Positions 34,728 to 45,532 of a DNA stretch of 64,000 nucleotides are shown in pieces. The notes under the pieces are model-generated. The model was not told where the DNA came from and did no database searches. It saw only the letters and a program-made list of their open reading frames with translations. The DNA is from Saccharum officinarum (Eukaryota; Streptophyta; Magnoliopsida; Poales; Poaceae): the NCBI GenBank assembly GCA_020631735.1, contig CM036168.1, positions 98,994,932 through 99,058,931 of the forward strand, given 5' to 3'. Made by a program: the position numbers and the translations under genes. Each line of letters starts with the position of its first letter. Positions within the stretch are counted from its first letter, which is position 1.

Positions 34728-36179
34728 TCTACTCCTAGGTGAAAGAGAAGCAATACACAAACTAGGAGCTAGAAACTATAAGACAAAACAAGCTAAGCAA
34801 CTAGCAAGGTAGACAAGTAAGTAAAGGAGTGAGCATGTATTATTATACCGACATTGATGAGTAGAGATATTTCTAATGAGTCAATCAATCAAAGCAATCA
34901 CAATCACAAGATGAAATCCTCGGCAAAGAGATGACATAAGATTTTTTATCGAGGTTCACTTGCTTCCCAGCAAGCTAGTCCTCGTTGTGGCGATGCACCC
35001 ACTTGATGGATCACGAGCTAATTGACTATCAAGAGTTAAACCCTCAGTGGGTGCCGCACATCCACTCACAAGATGGGGATCCTCCAAGCCACAAAGCTCC
35101 ACTAGAGTAGCCAATTCATGAACTCTCGCGGGAAAGACTTAAGAACCCCTCACAATCACTTGGTGAGGCTCAAAACAATCTTCAATCATGAGCTCAACAC
35201 CACCGCTGCTGAAAGGTCCTTGTTTGGTTTTGGTAATTGAGCGACAACCTTAGGTGCACCAATTGTGTTTAATATAAGATACACAGGGATTAGTCTACAG
35301 GTAATGGTGTCATGAAGGAGCTCATTGCATATGAGACATGACATGGAGTCATGTGACCAAGTGAAAGGTCCTTGTTTGGTTTTGGTAATTGAGTGACAAC
35401 TTAGGTGGACTAATATGTGATTATGTGAGATACACAGGAGATTAGTCCATAGGTAATGGTGTCATGAAGGAGCTCATTGCATATGAGTCATGACATGGAG
35501 TCATGTGGCCAAGGTGGAGAAGATCAAGATGAGGCTTGGCTTGATGGACCGGTTGCGAGTGTGAAGGGCAAGTTAAAGGCTTTGAAGTGAGGGACCGCGT
35601 GTGACGGTGAAGCTTGAGCATGACTTGGCGCCGATGGACCAACGCAACGGTGAAGAGCAAGTGAGGTCAAGATCGATGAACCAATACGGTCACGTGATGA
35701 TATGAAGTGGATCATATCATTTTGTGATTGGTTGGTGCATGTGTTGCATCAACATCAATGGAGATGAAATGGAATGCGCAAGGCAAAGGTATAATCTAGG
35801 GCATTTCCATTTCACCGGTCATAGGTGTGTAGAGAAGTTTATGACCGGGTTTAGGATAGATGGCCGTACTATCAAGAGGGGCAAACTTGTTTGCATATCG
35901 GTCATCTAGTGCCACTCGTGTGATCTAACTTTGCATCGTTGCTAGGATCGAGTGGCGTGGCAAGTTGAGTGGTTAACTCCTTCGATAAAATGATTATGAA
36001 AATGCTAACACACGTGCACAAGGTGGTGATCACTTGTTGGTGTTGGCACATTTACGAAGGTGATGAAGTTTGAACGGTAGAGAGGGTTTGGGTTCCTCTC
36101 TCCCTCCCGCCGAGCTTGCGAGGCGGGATTCGGCGCTTTTTGGAGAAGTGAAACGACTATTTTACACTACGCCGGAAGT

Positions 36180-36700
36180 TCGGAAAAGAAACGGAGGCGA
36201 ACGGAGGTCACAGAGGTGACCGGACGCTGCACCGGACGCTGCACCGGACGCGGTCATGGAATGACCGGACGCGTCCGGTGAGTGTTTAGTCTCTGCGCGG
36301 TTTTCAGTTCGATGATCGGACGCGAGGCGCGTCCGGTCACTGATCATCGGACGCGTCCGGTGGTTCAGGGAGCTTACTGGACTCACACCGGACGCTGTCA
36401 CTGTCGCGTCCGGTCATGTTCTTCAGCGCGTCCGGTCCTTGTTTGGTTGAGCGCTGCTCAGGCGACCAGCGCGTCCGGTCCTTCACGGGACCAGCGCGTC
36501 CGGTCGTTCCCGGCGCGTCCGGTCGTTTGGACCAGCGCGTCCGGTCTTTGTTTCGCAGATAACCGTTGAGCGACCAGCGCGTCCGGTCGTTTGGACCAGC
36601 GCGTCCGGTCGTCGTTTTGACCGTTGGGGTCAGTGACCGTTGGAGCATCGGACGCGGCTGAGCGCGTCCGGTCAGTTACGACCGGAGCGTCCGGTCGTCC
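36180..36700. repeat. GCGTCCGGTC short-repeat block in element B
   Basis: More than a dozen copies of GCGTCCGGTC or its relatives on both strands (many form the palindrome GGACGCGTCC) lie just upstream of the TATA box. Sparser versions occur at the same relative place in A (38610-38900) and C (40330-40830). The position suggests a U3 enhancer-like array, as inference. Confidence 0.85.
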
Positions 36701-36747
36701 CGATTTTTACCCAGTGAAGGGGTAACGGCTCTATTTGACTGTGGGGT

Positions 36748-36755
36748 TATAAATA
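36748..36755 (+). promoter_or_regulatory. TATA box of LTR element B
   Basis: TATAAATA follows the repeat block and precedes a region conserved in element A, where the same box is at 38957-38964. This is the expected promoter position within an LTR. Confidence 0.65.
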
Positions 36756-39700
36756 GATGCCTTGGTCGGCTGTGGCCAAAAGCTGAGCACACTATAGTCT
36801 TTGTGACTTGTGTGGTAGTGCTTGGGAGCCCTCTAACTCACTCATGCTTGATAGTGTTCATCGGATCGAGTGAGAGAGCGATTCTAGTGCGTTGCTTTGA
36901 GAGATTGCGTCGTGTGGCACTAGGTGATCGTGTTGCAAGCCGGTGGTGCTTGTTACTCTTGGAGGTTGCCACCTCCTAGACGGCTTGGTGGCTTGTGGCT
37001 CCGTCGAAGCTCGCAAGAAGATTGTGCGAGGCTCCGGAGAAGCTTTGTGAGGGGGATTGTGCTCACCCCGCGGGGATCGCGAAGAGCAACTCTAGTTGAG
37101 CGTGTCATTGAGCTACCACACTTTATGGTGGGTTCTTGCGGTGCCTTTTGAGAGGCTCGGTGTGTGACCGATTAGCCGCCGAACCACGAAGTGTTGGTCG
37201 ACACAACGGGGACGTAGCTTGGTGGTAACCAAGTGAACCTCGGGAGAAAATCACCGTGTCAACATTGTCTACTCTTCTCGGTGGTTTGCTTTCGTGCAAC
37301 ACAAGCTTGTATTTACTTTCATATATACTTGTGCTTGTGTAGTTGCTCTCGTAACTAGTTTGCTTGTGTAGCTTGCTAGTTGTCTTCTTGCTTGTGTAGC
37401 TAGAAGCTTCCCTTTACGTGACTAATTTGGTTTGTGTAACCTTGTTAGTCACATTGCTTAGTTTGTGTAGCTAAGTGTTTTGCGCTCTCTAATTTGGCAT
37501 TAGTTGCCTTGTTATTGAGCATTGCTAGTGAGCTTAGGAGCTTTGTGCTTTTGCTTCACTAGTTGTGTAGGAGCTCCCTCGGTTGGCAAAGTACTAGTGC
37601 ATAGGTTTGTGTGACCTTGCTCTAGAATTGTTTAGGTGAGCTCTTGGTAAGCTTAGCACCTTAGTTGCTTAATTAGGATCTTTACAAGGTGCTAGAGAAC
37701 TTAGATAGAGGGGTGTAGTCTTGGCTAGACCGATAAATTTAATTCCGCATTTGTTTCGGTTAGCCAACACGTTTAAGTTTTAGAAAGGACTATTCACCCC
37801 CCCTCTAGTCCGCCATCTCGACCCTTCACCAAGGTGGCAAAGATCAAGATGAGGCTTGGCTCGACGGACCGGTTGTAAGTGTGAAGGGCAAGTCGGAGGC
37901 TTTGGAGCGATGGACCGTGAGGCGGTGAAGCTTGAGCAAGACTTGGCGCCGATAGACCGACGCAACGGTGAAGAGTAAGTGAGGTCAAGATCGATGAACC
38001 AATACAGTCACGTGATGATATGAAGTGGATCATATCATTTGTGATATGGTTGGTGCATGTGTTGCATCAACGTCGGAGGGGATAGAGTGGAATGCGCAAG
38101 GCAAAGGTATAACCTAGGGCATTTCCATTTCACCGGTCATAGGTGTGTAGAGAAGTTGATGACCGGGTTTAAGATAGATGGCCGTACTATTAAGAGGGGC
38201 AAACTTGTTTGCATATTGATCATCTAGTGCTACTTGAGCGATCTAAGTTTACATACGTGTTAGGATTGAGTGGCGAGGCAAGTTGAGTGCCTAACTTCTT
38301 CGAGAAAATAATTGTAAAAATGCTAACACACATGCACATGGCGTTTTACACATGGTGGTGTTGGCACATTTGCAAAGGAGAAGGTGTTGGAGTTGGTGTT
38401 GATCAACTTGGAGAAGAGAGAAAGGTTTTTCGGTGTTCTTCGGACACTAGGATGGCTCTTAGAGTGGAATACTACTTTGATCCATTATGAATTGGATAAA
38501 GTGCTTTAGTGGGTTGTGTAGCCCTCTGAGTAAGCTTTCCAAAATGTCTAAGATCATCGAAATCGGAGTTCGGAGCTAAGAGTTATCGCCGTTTTACCGA
38601 AGAGTGGTCTGTGACCGGACTCGTGACCGGACGCGTCCGGTCAGCACCTGCGCGTCCGGTCAGTGTTTTTCGTGGGCGAAAGTGACCGGACGCTGCAGCG
38701 AGTCCGGTCAGTGATGACCGGACGCGTCCGGTCGCTTCGGGAGCTTACTAGAACCTCTTTGTTCACTGTTTCGCTGCGACCTGCGTGTCCGGTCCCGTTA
38801 GTGACCTGCACGTCCGGTCAATACAAGTTTATACGCGCGAAAACTAGCCGTTGGAGCACGCTACTGACCTGCGCGTCCGGTCAGTTCGACCGGCACATCC
38901 GGTCGACCCGAAACTTGCCCAGTGAGAGAACTAACGGCTCTATTTCGTTGTGAAGCTATAAATAGATGTTGTGACTGGCCATGGCCGGCAGCTGAGCACC
39001 CTTAGGCCTTGGTGGCTTGTGTTGGTGTGCTTGGGAGCCCTCTAACTCACTTGAGCTTGATAGTGATCATCCGATCGAGTGAGAGAGCGATTCTAGTGCG
39101 TTGCATCATGAGGATTGCATCGAGTGGCACTAGGTGATCGAGTTGCAAGCCGGTGGTGCTTGTTACTCTTGGAGGTTGCCACCTCCTAGACGGCTTGGTG
39201 GCTTGCGACTCCGTTGAATCACGCGTGGAGATTGTGCGTGGCTCCGGAGGAGGATTTGTAAGGGGGATTGTGCTCACCCCGCGGGGATCGCAAAGAGCAA
39301 CTCTAGTAAAGCTCGTGGTTTGGAGGATCCCCATCTTGAGAGTGGATGTGCGGCACCCGCTGAGGTTTGACTCTTGATAGTCAATTAGCTCGTGATCCAT
39401 CAAGTGGGTGTATCGCCACAACGGGGACTAGTTTGGTGGCAACCAAGTGAACCTCGGTGAAAAATCGCCGTGTCAACATTGTGTACATCTTCTCGGTGGT
39501 TTGCTTTCGATTCACAAGCTTGTATTTACATTCATATACTTGTGCTTGTGTAGTTGCTCTTGTAACTAGTTTGCTTGTGTAGTTAGCTAGTTACCTTCTT
39601 ACTTGTGTAGCATAGAAGTAGCTCTCGTTGCGTGGCTAATTTGGTTTGTGTAACCTTGTTAGTCATATTGCTTAGTTTGTGTAGCTAAGTAATTTGTGCT

Positions 39701-41414
39701 CTCTAGTTTGGCATTAGTTGCCTTGCTATTGAGCATTGCTAGTGAGCATAGGTGGCTTCATGCTTTTGCTTACTAGAATTGTGTAGGAGCTCTCCGGCAT
39801 TTGCTAAAGTACTAGTGCATAGGTTTGTGTGACCTTGCTCTAGAATTGTTTAGGAGAGCTCTTGCTAAGAAAAGCACCTTAGTTACATAATTAGGATCTT
39901 TGTGAGGTGCTTGTGAACTTAGATAGAGGGGTGTAGTCTTGGCTAGACCGATAGTTTTAATTCCGCATTTGTTTCGGTTTGCCGACGCGATTAATTTTAG
40001 AAAGGACTATTCACCCCCCTCTAGTCCACCATCTCGACCCTTCAGCTGCTCCAAGCCGTCTAGGATGTCGGGAAACACCCAAGAGTAACGAGAAATCCAC
40101 AGCCAACTCAAGGATTAAGTGCCACTAGATGTAAATCACTAAGCAATGCACTTGAATCTCACTCAATCTCACTAGAGTATGCAACCAAGCAAGGAGATGA
40201 GTGGAGGGGAAGTTCTCTAGCTCAAAGTATGTCTCAAGTGTTCAAAGAGTCAAGAGAGAGCTACCAAAATCGGCCAAGCAACTATTTATAAGCATCCCAA
40301 AAAATAGAGCCATCAGGCTCGAGATGCCGCTCTGCGCACATTGACCGGACACGCTGGTCTGATCGACCGGACGCGGCTAGCGTCCGATCGCACCAGCATG
40401 ACCTCACGCGATGCTCGCCACGTGTCCCCTTTTGAATTTCGCTCGTTAGATTTCCAACGGTCACGAAACGTTACGCTCTCAGGTAAAGTGTGACCGGACG
40501 CGCTCCACGCCACGACCGGATGCGCCGATCACACAGCGCCTGCTCTCGCGAGCTAACGACCGGACGTGCCGCAACAGTGCCAGCGTCCGGTCATTTCCAG
40601 TAAGCTCCCGCTCGCAACCGTATACATCCGGTCGATCGTGACCGGACGCACCACAGCGTCCAATCGACCTCGCGCTCTTTGCAGTTTCTCTGGGGCTTGA
40701 TCGGACGCGCCGGTCCCATGAGGGACCGGACACGCCGGTTGCAAACCCTAGCGCCCCGCGCCGCGCACAGCAGCTGCGACTGACCGGACGCGTTCGGTCA
40801 TACCGAGACCGCGTCTGATTTAGCGTCCGGTCACCCCAATGACCACTGTTCGCCTCCGTTTCTTCGCCTCCGGCGTAGTAAAAAATAGACGTTTCACTTC
40901 CACAAAAGCGCTGAATCCCTCTCTACCCGTCTCTACCCCTCAAACTCCACCTCCTTCGCAAAAGTGCTAACACCACCAAGTGTTCACCTTCTTGTGCTCG
41001 TGTGTTAGCATTTTCTCAAATATTTTTCAAGGAGTTAGCATCTCACTAGATCCTAAATGCATATGCTCAAGAATATGAACATAGTAGCACTTGATTCATG
41101 AGATGACCGTGATTGCCCCTCTTGATAGTCGGCTATCAATCCTAAACCCGGTCAATCACTTCTCTACTCATCTTTAGACCGGCAAAAGAGAATCATATGA
41201 TTATACTTTGGCCTTGATCATATCATTTCTAGTCCATCACCCATGTACATGTTCACCATCATCTTTATCTTCATGCACTTATGATCTTATGGCCATCACC
41301 ATCATGCTCCTTGCTCCTTCATCACATGTGTTGCTACGCCTAACTCAATTCACTTGACACAATGACATTAGCAACTTGGTGTTATTAATTACCAAAACTA
41401 AACTTGGGCTTTCA

Positions 41415-41434
41415 GCGGCGGCAGCGAGGCCCAT
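41415..41434 (-). pseudogene. Displaced start codon and first codons of the duplicated GPR107-like gene
   Basis: The minus strand reads ATG then codons for GLAAAA, identical in sense to the start of the intact gene, and ends at the border of element C. It is the severed 5' end of the pseudogene at 23830-24351. Confidence 0.9.
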
Positions 41435-41807
41435 CGCGGTTAGATCTGGGTGGATGTGGGGGGAGGCGGAGCGGATGCGGAGGTGGGCGAATTAGCCGGA
41501 CGGACGGGACGAGGGTGGAGACTTTTCCCTTTTCTTCTGGGCTTTGGGAGTCCGGTGAGGGGCCCATGCGTCGTCAGATCTGCTTCGAGATTGGTGACCC
41601 CCGTGGGTGTGAGACTTTGACCCGCGAAGCTTAGCAGGAAAGCAACGCCATGCCGGGGTTCAATCGTGATCACACGGTGCACGCGCGGCCTCTAAGCACG
41701 CTACGGGCCAATAAAATGGCGGTGAACACGTCTATGATGCAAAGGCAAGTGCACTTGCTACGAAGTTTGGCAGCAATCTACTACTGCTAGAAGGTAAAAT
41801 ATAGTAT

Positions 41808-42020
41808 AGGGCATGTTTAGTTTAAGGGGTGTAAAGTTTTTGGGGTACCGTAGCACATATGTAAATATAGTAATTAGTGTTCAATCATAGGCTTAAAAGA
41901 TTCATCTCGCAAAATACATGCAAACTGTACAATTAGTTATTTTTTTATCTATATTTAATGCTCTTGATTGTCTCCAAACATTCGATGGGATGCGGTGTAA
42001 TTTTTTTTCTAAACACCCGC
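41808..42020. mobile_element. MITE inserted in duplication copy 2 only
   Basis: About 210 bp starting near GGGCATGTTTAG and ending near CTAAACACCC, with interior motifs (TTAAAAGATTCATCTCGCAAA, shortened) typical of grass GTTTAG-type MITEs. Copy 1 has no such insert at the equivalent place (about 22115). Exact ends are uncertain by a few bases. Confidence 0.75.
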
Positions 42021-42283
42021 ATGGTTGATGAATGGCGACTTGGCGAGGAATCGCTGACGGAGAGACAATGGCCTACTGGGTCAAGCAAATTGTTCGACGT
42101 GCCGGAGACGGAGAGATTTATGGACCGTCTTCACGGCCTTCACACGGCTTGCGACCGGAAGATCGAAGCGCTTGACCAGAAAAAGAAAGACCACGGGGCA
42201 TGTTTGTTTGGGCATTTTAGGAGTTTTAGATCTTAACTTTTATAGAACCTTTATTAAAAGCTAAAAAAACTCTTGGAAACTAT

Positions 42284-42415
42284 CACCCTGTTCGCTTGAA
42301 CTTATCTGCTAGAATCAGCCAATCGTTCAGCAGTGTTTTTTTTTCTCACAACAAATCAGCATTAGCATCAGCATCAGCCGTTCAACGGTGCTTTTACAGC
42401 CTGCCGAACAGGGTG
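42284..42415. mobile_element. Tourist-like MITE in duplication copy 2 only
   Basis: A 132-bp element with perfect 11-bp inverted ends CACCCTGTTCG and CGAACAGGGTG, flanked by TAT on each side (42281-42283 and 42416-42418). It belongs to the family of 4936-5064. The empty site is seen in copy 1 near 22383. Confidence 0.88.
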
Positions 42416-43868
42416 TATGAGTCAGAAGGTTACTGTAACAGTGAGTTTATAGGCTTTTGTTCATAAAAGTTGTTTGACTTTAAAAAGTCCAAAAATTATT
42501 AGTCTAAAAGTGGCTAAAAGCTCAAACAAATAGGACCTGATTATGTATAATCTGACACCATGCCAGATTTGCTTTGATTCCGTGAGTAATAATTGTAAAA
42601 AACGCAACAGTGAGCCAAAAATGGCATGTTTCGGTTACTCAGTTGCTGCTCCATTGTCCTACTATCGCGTACTGATCCAGTCACCTTTTTTATTGAGATG
42701 GGGAGTCACTGCTGTGTGGGCATCCCTGACCGAATGAGTCTGAGGGTACGATACCTATTAATATACCATTTATATGATCTCGTATGGATTTATTTTGAGG
42801 AGATAGAAAAGAGATAAAACGTGGAGAAGGAAGCTACAGTCGTCTCATGACACGACGATCTTGGCTGGTTACCCGAGGTGAAGAATACGATCTCACTTAT
42901 GTTTTGTGTGTATGAGTGTATCATCTAGAGCATGCAACCGCATGGTTCAATCTCATGTGCGCAGGTGATTTTCAGCGCTCAGAAATGGTAGCGATGGTGG
43001 CAATTGGTAAATCTTTCCTTTGCGCAAGGACACAACAACATCAGCTAGTTTCCATCTTGGATTTGCCCATGCATTGCTCCTGTTGACGACGGCTATGGCA
43101 GCTACCCTGCTAACAATGAAGCAACATCGGTCGAGAAGCATCGCTTCACCAGAATCACATGGGGAGTGCTTCAATGGATGTCTCCGCTACAGGTGGGCCA
43201 TCGGGGCGGCGCTGCGGACAAAGAGCAAAGAGAACTAAGAGGATGACTAGGAGAACCTAGAGGCGAGGGGCACTTGTGGACGTCGTTCGTGTCCGCAGCT
43301 TGCGCGAACCCTATAGTTTTTGCAGCTTCATCCTCTTTCTCCATCCCCATATTGGCACCAATTGCCCCCTTTCCTTTTCTCCTTCGCCTCACTGCGTTGC
43401 ACGCTGTTGCAAAGAGCGGAGTTTGACTGTTCGTATTGGAGGAAGTCTGTATTGGAGGCATTGTGCAAGGAAAAGACGGCATGGTGTGCTAACATGCTGA
43501 TGAACACAAATGGTCGTCATCGTGACTTCTCCCCATTTGCTAAAATGCTCAAGAGAGAAACGAACATTGCTTGTAGTGTCATCACAACTAGGGATGCAAG
43601 TGGGCTTAGCCCGCGAACCCGCAATTAATTAATATCCAAAATCGTAATGGGCAAATTGCGCCTACGTGCAAGGTTTATATGTTGAGTAGTTCATGTAATT
43701 TCAGTATATAGAAGCATTTGCTCGCAAAAGGTTTGTTATTGTGAGAACTATCGTTACTGAGATTACTTCACAAGCTCTCAATGATCACTTGATATCAGGA
43801 CTTATATACGTGATCTCTTTTGTATTGTGAAATAACAAAATAGTGTACATGAATCTTATTCCTTCGTA

Positions 43869-44583
43869 AAAAAATCTTATTCACGCTTGATCATGGTTAC
43901 ATTAAATAGTTCGTAGACAGCTAAATAAACGACTTACGTACTGTATCCCATCTATTATATGTGCCATGATGCCACGCCTTTGAGTTCACGCATTTGTTGC
44001 GGCAAATCCGACGCTCACTATCGTACATGAAATTAGCACATGCTAATGCCGGGCCAGGGTGCCTAGCGCATAACGCCCGGCACCTGCGATACACGCGCAC
44101 ATTGGTGGTAGCTAGCATATGTTCCGTGCGTGTTAGAAACCAAGAAAAAAAAAAGATGAGTGAAAACGGTCCCTAGAGTAACCGTGGACACCGTATCTAT
44201 GGTAGATTCATATGTAACACGTGTTTATGTGAATCATCCACGTTTTAAAATTATTACTTATACTCAGAAAAATAATTAAAAATAAAATTACAACTCTCTC
44301 GTGCGTGGCCCTTACCGTGCCTATGTAAAAGATCAGGAATTCAGGAGCCGTGACCGTGAGGCCGCACCCACCACCGACAAAAGTCGGTGAGGCGTCGGTG
44401 CGGCACTGAGGCCGTGCCCGCCCGGCGGTCCGCAGCGCCGACGAATTCGGCTGCCGAGGCGGAGCATGGACAGTGCTCATCAGACATCGGGTACGTGGCC
44501 CGTGGACCGGGCTCATCAGGTACGTGGGTCCTGGGCTTCCCCGCTTGTGCATTTGAGGAGGGCCTGGGGATGCATAATTTCTG
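43869..44583. other. Intergenic, no gene recognised
   Basis: Short frames only. The GC-rich part at 44345-44570 is open on both strands, but nothing in it is recognisable. Confidence 0.4.
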
Positions 44584-45532
44584 AAGGAAAAAGTCCACAT
44601 TATCTCTCAATTTTCGCGAAAGTTCGTTTTTTTTCCTGAACTTAAAAACCGGGCGAAACATCTCCCTTAACTTTTAAAACCGTTCATCTTACCTCTCTGA
44701 CCCTGTTATAAACGGTTTTGAAGGCGGTTTTGTCTTTTTCTTTTTTTATTTATTTTGGCTGAATCTTTGAAAAAACATAGTAAATCACATAAAATCATAA
44801 AATAGAAAATCCAATGAGTAGATCTACACGGTGAACATATAATATGGTATGCTTTAGTACAAAGTTTTTCTGTAGCTTTAGATCTATGCTTTTCTGTAAT
44901 TAAATGGAAAAATTCATAGCTGCAGTTTCTATGGTCCAATTGTGGTGAAATTTTTATGGTGAGCTAATTATTATATGCATAAACTGTAGTAAAAATTTAA
45001 TACTCATTGGATCATGTATAGCTTAGTTATAGATTTATTTATATTTAACAAGCATAAACCTAAATAAAATCTATAACTAAGCTATACATGATCCAATGAG
45101 TATGAAAATTGTACTATAGTTCACTCATACAATAATTAGTCCACCATAAAAATTTTATCACAATTGGACCATATAAACTGTAGCTATGAATTATTCCAAT
45201 TAATTACAGAAAAGCATAGATCTAAAGTCACAGCAAAAACTTTGTATTAAAGCATATCATATTATATGTTCACCGTGTAGATCTACTTATGTGGAGTCCA
45301 ACAAACTTGGATATTTTATTTTATGATTTTTCTGTGATTTAATATGATTTTTCAAAGATTTAGCCGAAATAAAAAAAAGACAAAACCGCATTCAAAACTG
45401 CTTATAACAGAGCTAGGGAGGTAAGATGAACGGTTTTAAAAGTTGAGGGAGATGTTTTACCCGGTTTTAGAGTTTAGTGAGGAAAAGCGGACTTTCGCGA
45501 AAGTTGAGGGTGAGTGCCCGGTCCGAAGCTCC
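44584..45532. mobile_element. Long foldback (inverted-repeat) element
   Basis: About 950 bp forms one large imperfect palindrome: the left half (44590-45036) matches the reverse complement of the right half (45067-45525). The centre has a perfect 36-bp stem (45001-45036 with 45067-45102) around a 30-base loop. Outer arms share TTTCGCGAAAG and TTTTAAAACCGTTCATCTTAC. There is no coding region. It is a foldback-type MITE or a non-autonomous DNA transposon; outer ends are approximate and no target-site duplication was found. Confidence 0.8.

Larger units (their letters stand above)
35362..37828 (+). mobile_element. LTR element B (solo LTR) nested in A
   Basis: B is 2,467 bp, starts TGAAAGGTCC, ends GACCCTTCA and is flanked by a perfect CCAAG duplication (35357-35361 and 37829-37833). 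The uninterrupted sequence CCAAGGTGGAGAAG inside B itself (about 35510) shows what A looked like before insertion. B carries a TATAAATA box at 36748-36755 and a dense block of CCGGACGCGTCCGG-related repeats at 36180-36700. It has no coding domain. Confidence 0.92.
35210..40044 (+). mobile_element. LTR element A (solo LTR), interrupted by B
   Basis: A starts TGAAAGGTCC and ends GACCCTTCA. It is flanked by a perfect GCTGC duplication (35205-35209 and 40045-40049) and inserted in element C in the opposite orientation. Without the nested B and its duplicated bases, A is about 2.36 kb. It has a TATA box at 38957-38964 and GTCCGGTC repeats at about 38610-38900. No coding domain and no second LTR are present, so it is read as a solo LTR of the same family as B and C. 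Confidence 0.88.
24352..41414 (-). mobile_element. LTR element C (solo LTR), interrupted by D and A
   Basis: Read on the minus strand, C starts TGAAAGCCCAAG (41414) and ends AGGACCTTACA (24352). It is flanked by GCGGT (24347-24351) and GCGGC (41415-41419), a 5-bp duplication with one change. Its own sequence is 24352-24561, 34733-35209 and 40050-41414, about 2.05 kb. It shares structure with A and B: TGAAAG start, a TATAAATAG box (40283-40290 on this strand) and GTCCGGTC-type repeats (40330-40830). No coding region is present. It sits in the signal-peptide codons of the duplicated GPR107-like gene. Confidence 0.85.
41435..43868 (-). repeat. Upstream region of the GPR107-like gene (duplication copy 2)
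   Basis: Corresponds to 21749-23829, with scattered substitutions. Relative to copy 1 it has gained two MITEs (about 41808-42020 and 42284-42415). Similarity ends at about 43868. Confidence 0.9.

Noticed and set aside
36180..36700. CRISPR-like array because of many short repeats
   Set aside because: Repeats are 8-10 bp, irregularly spaced, palindromic and inside a plant LTR; no cas genes.
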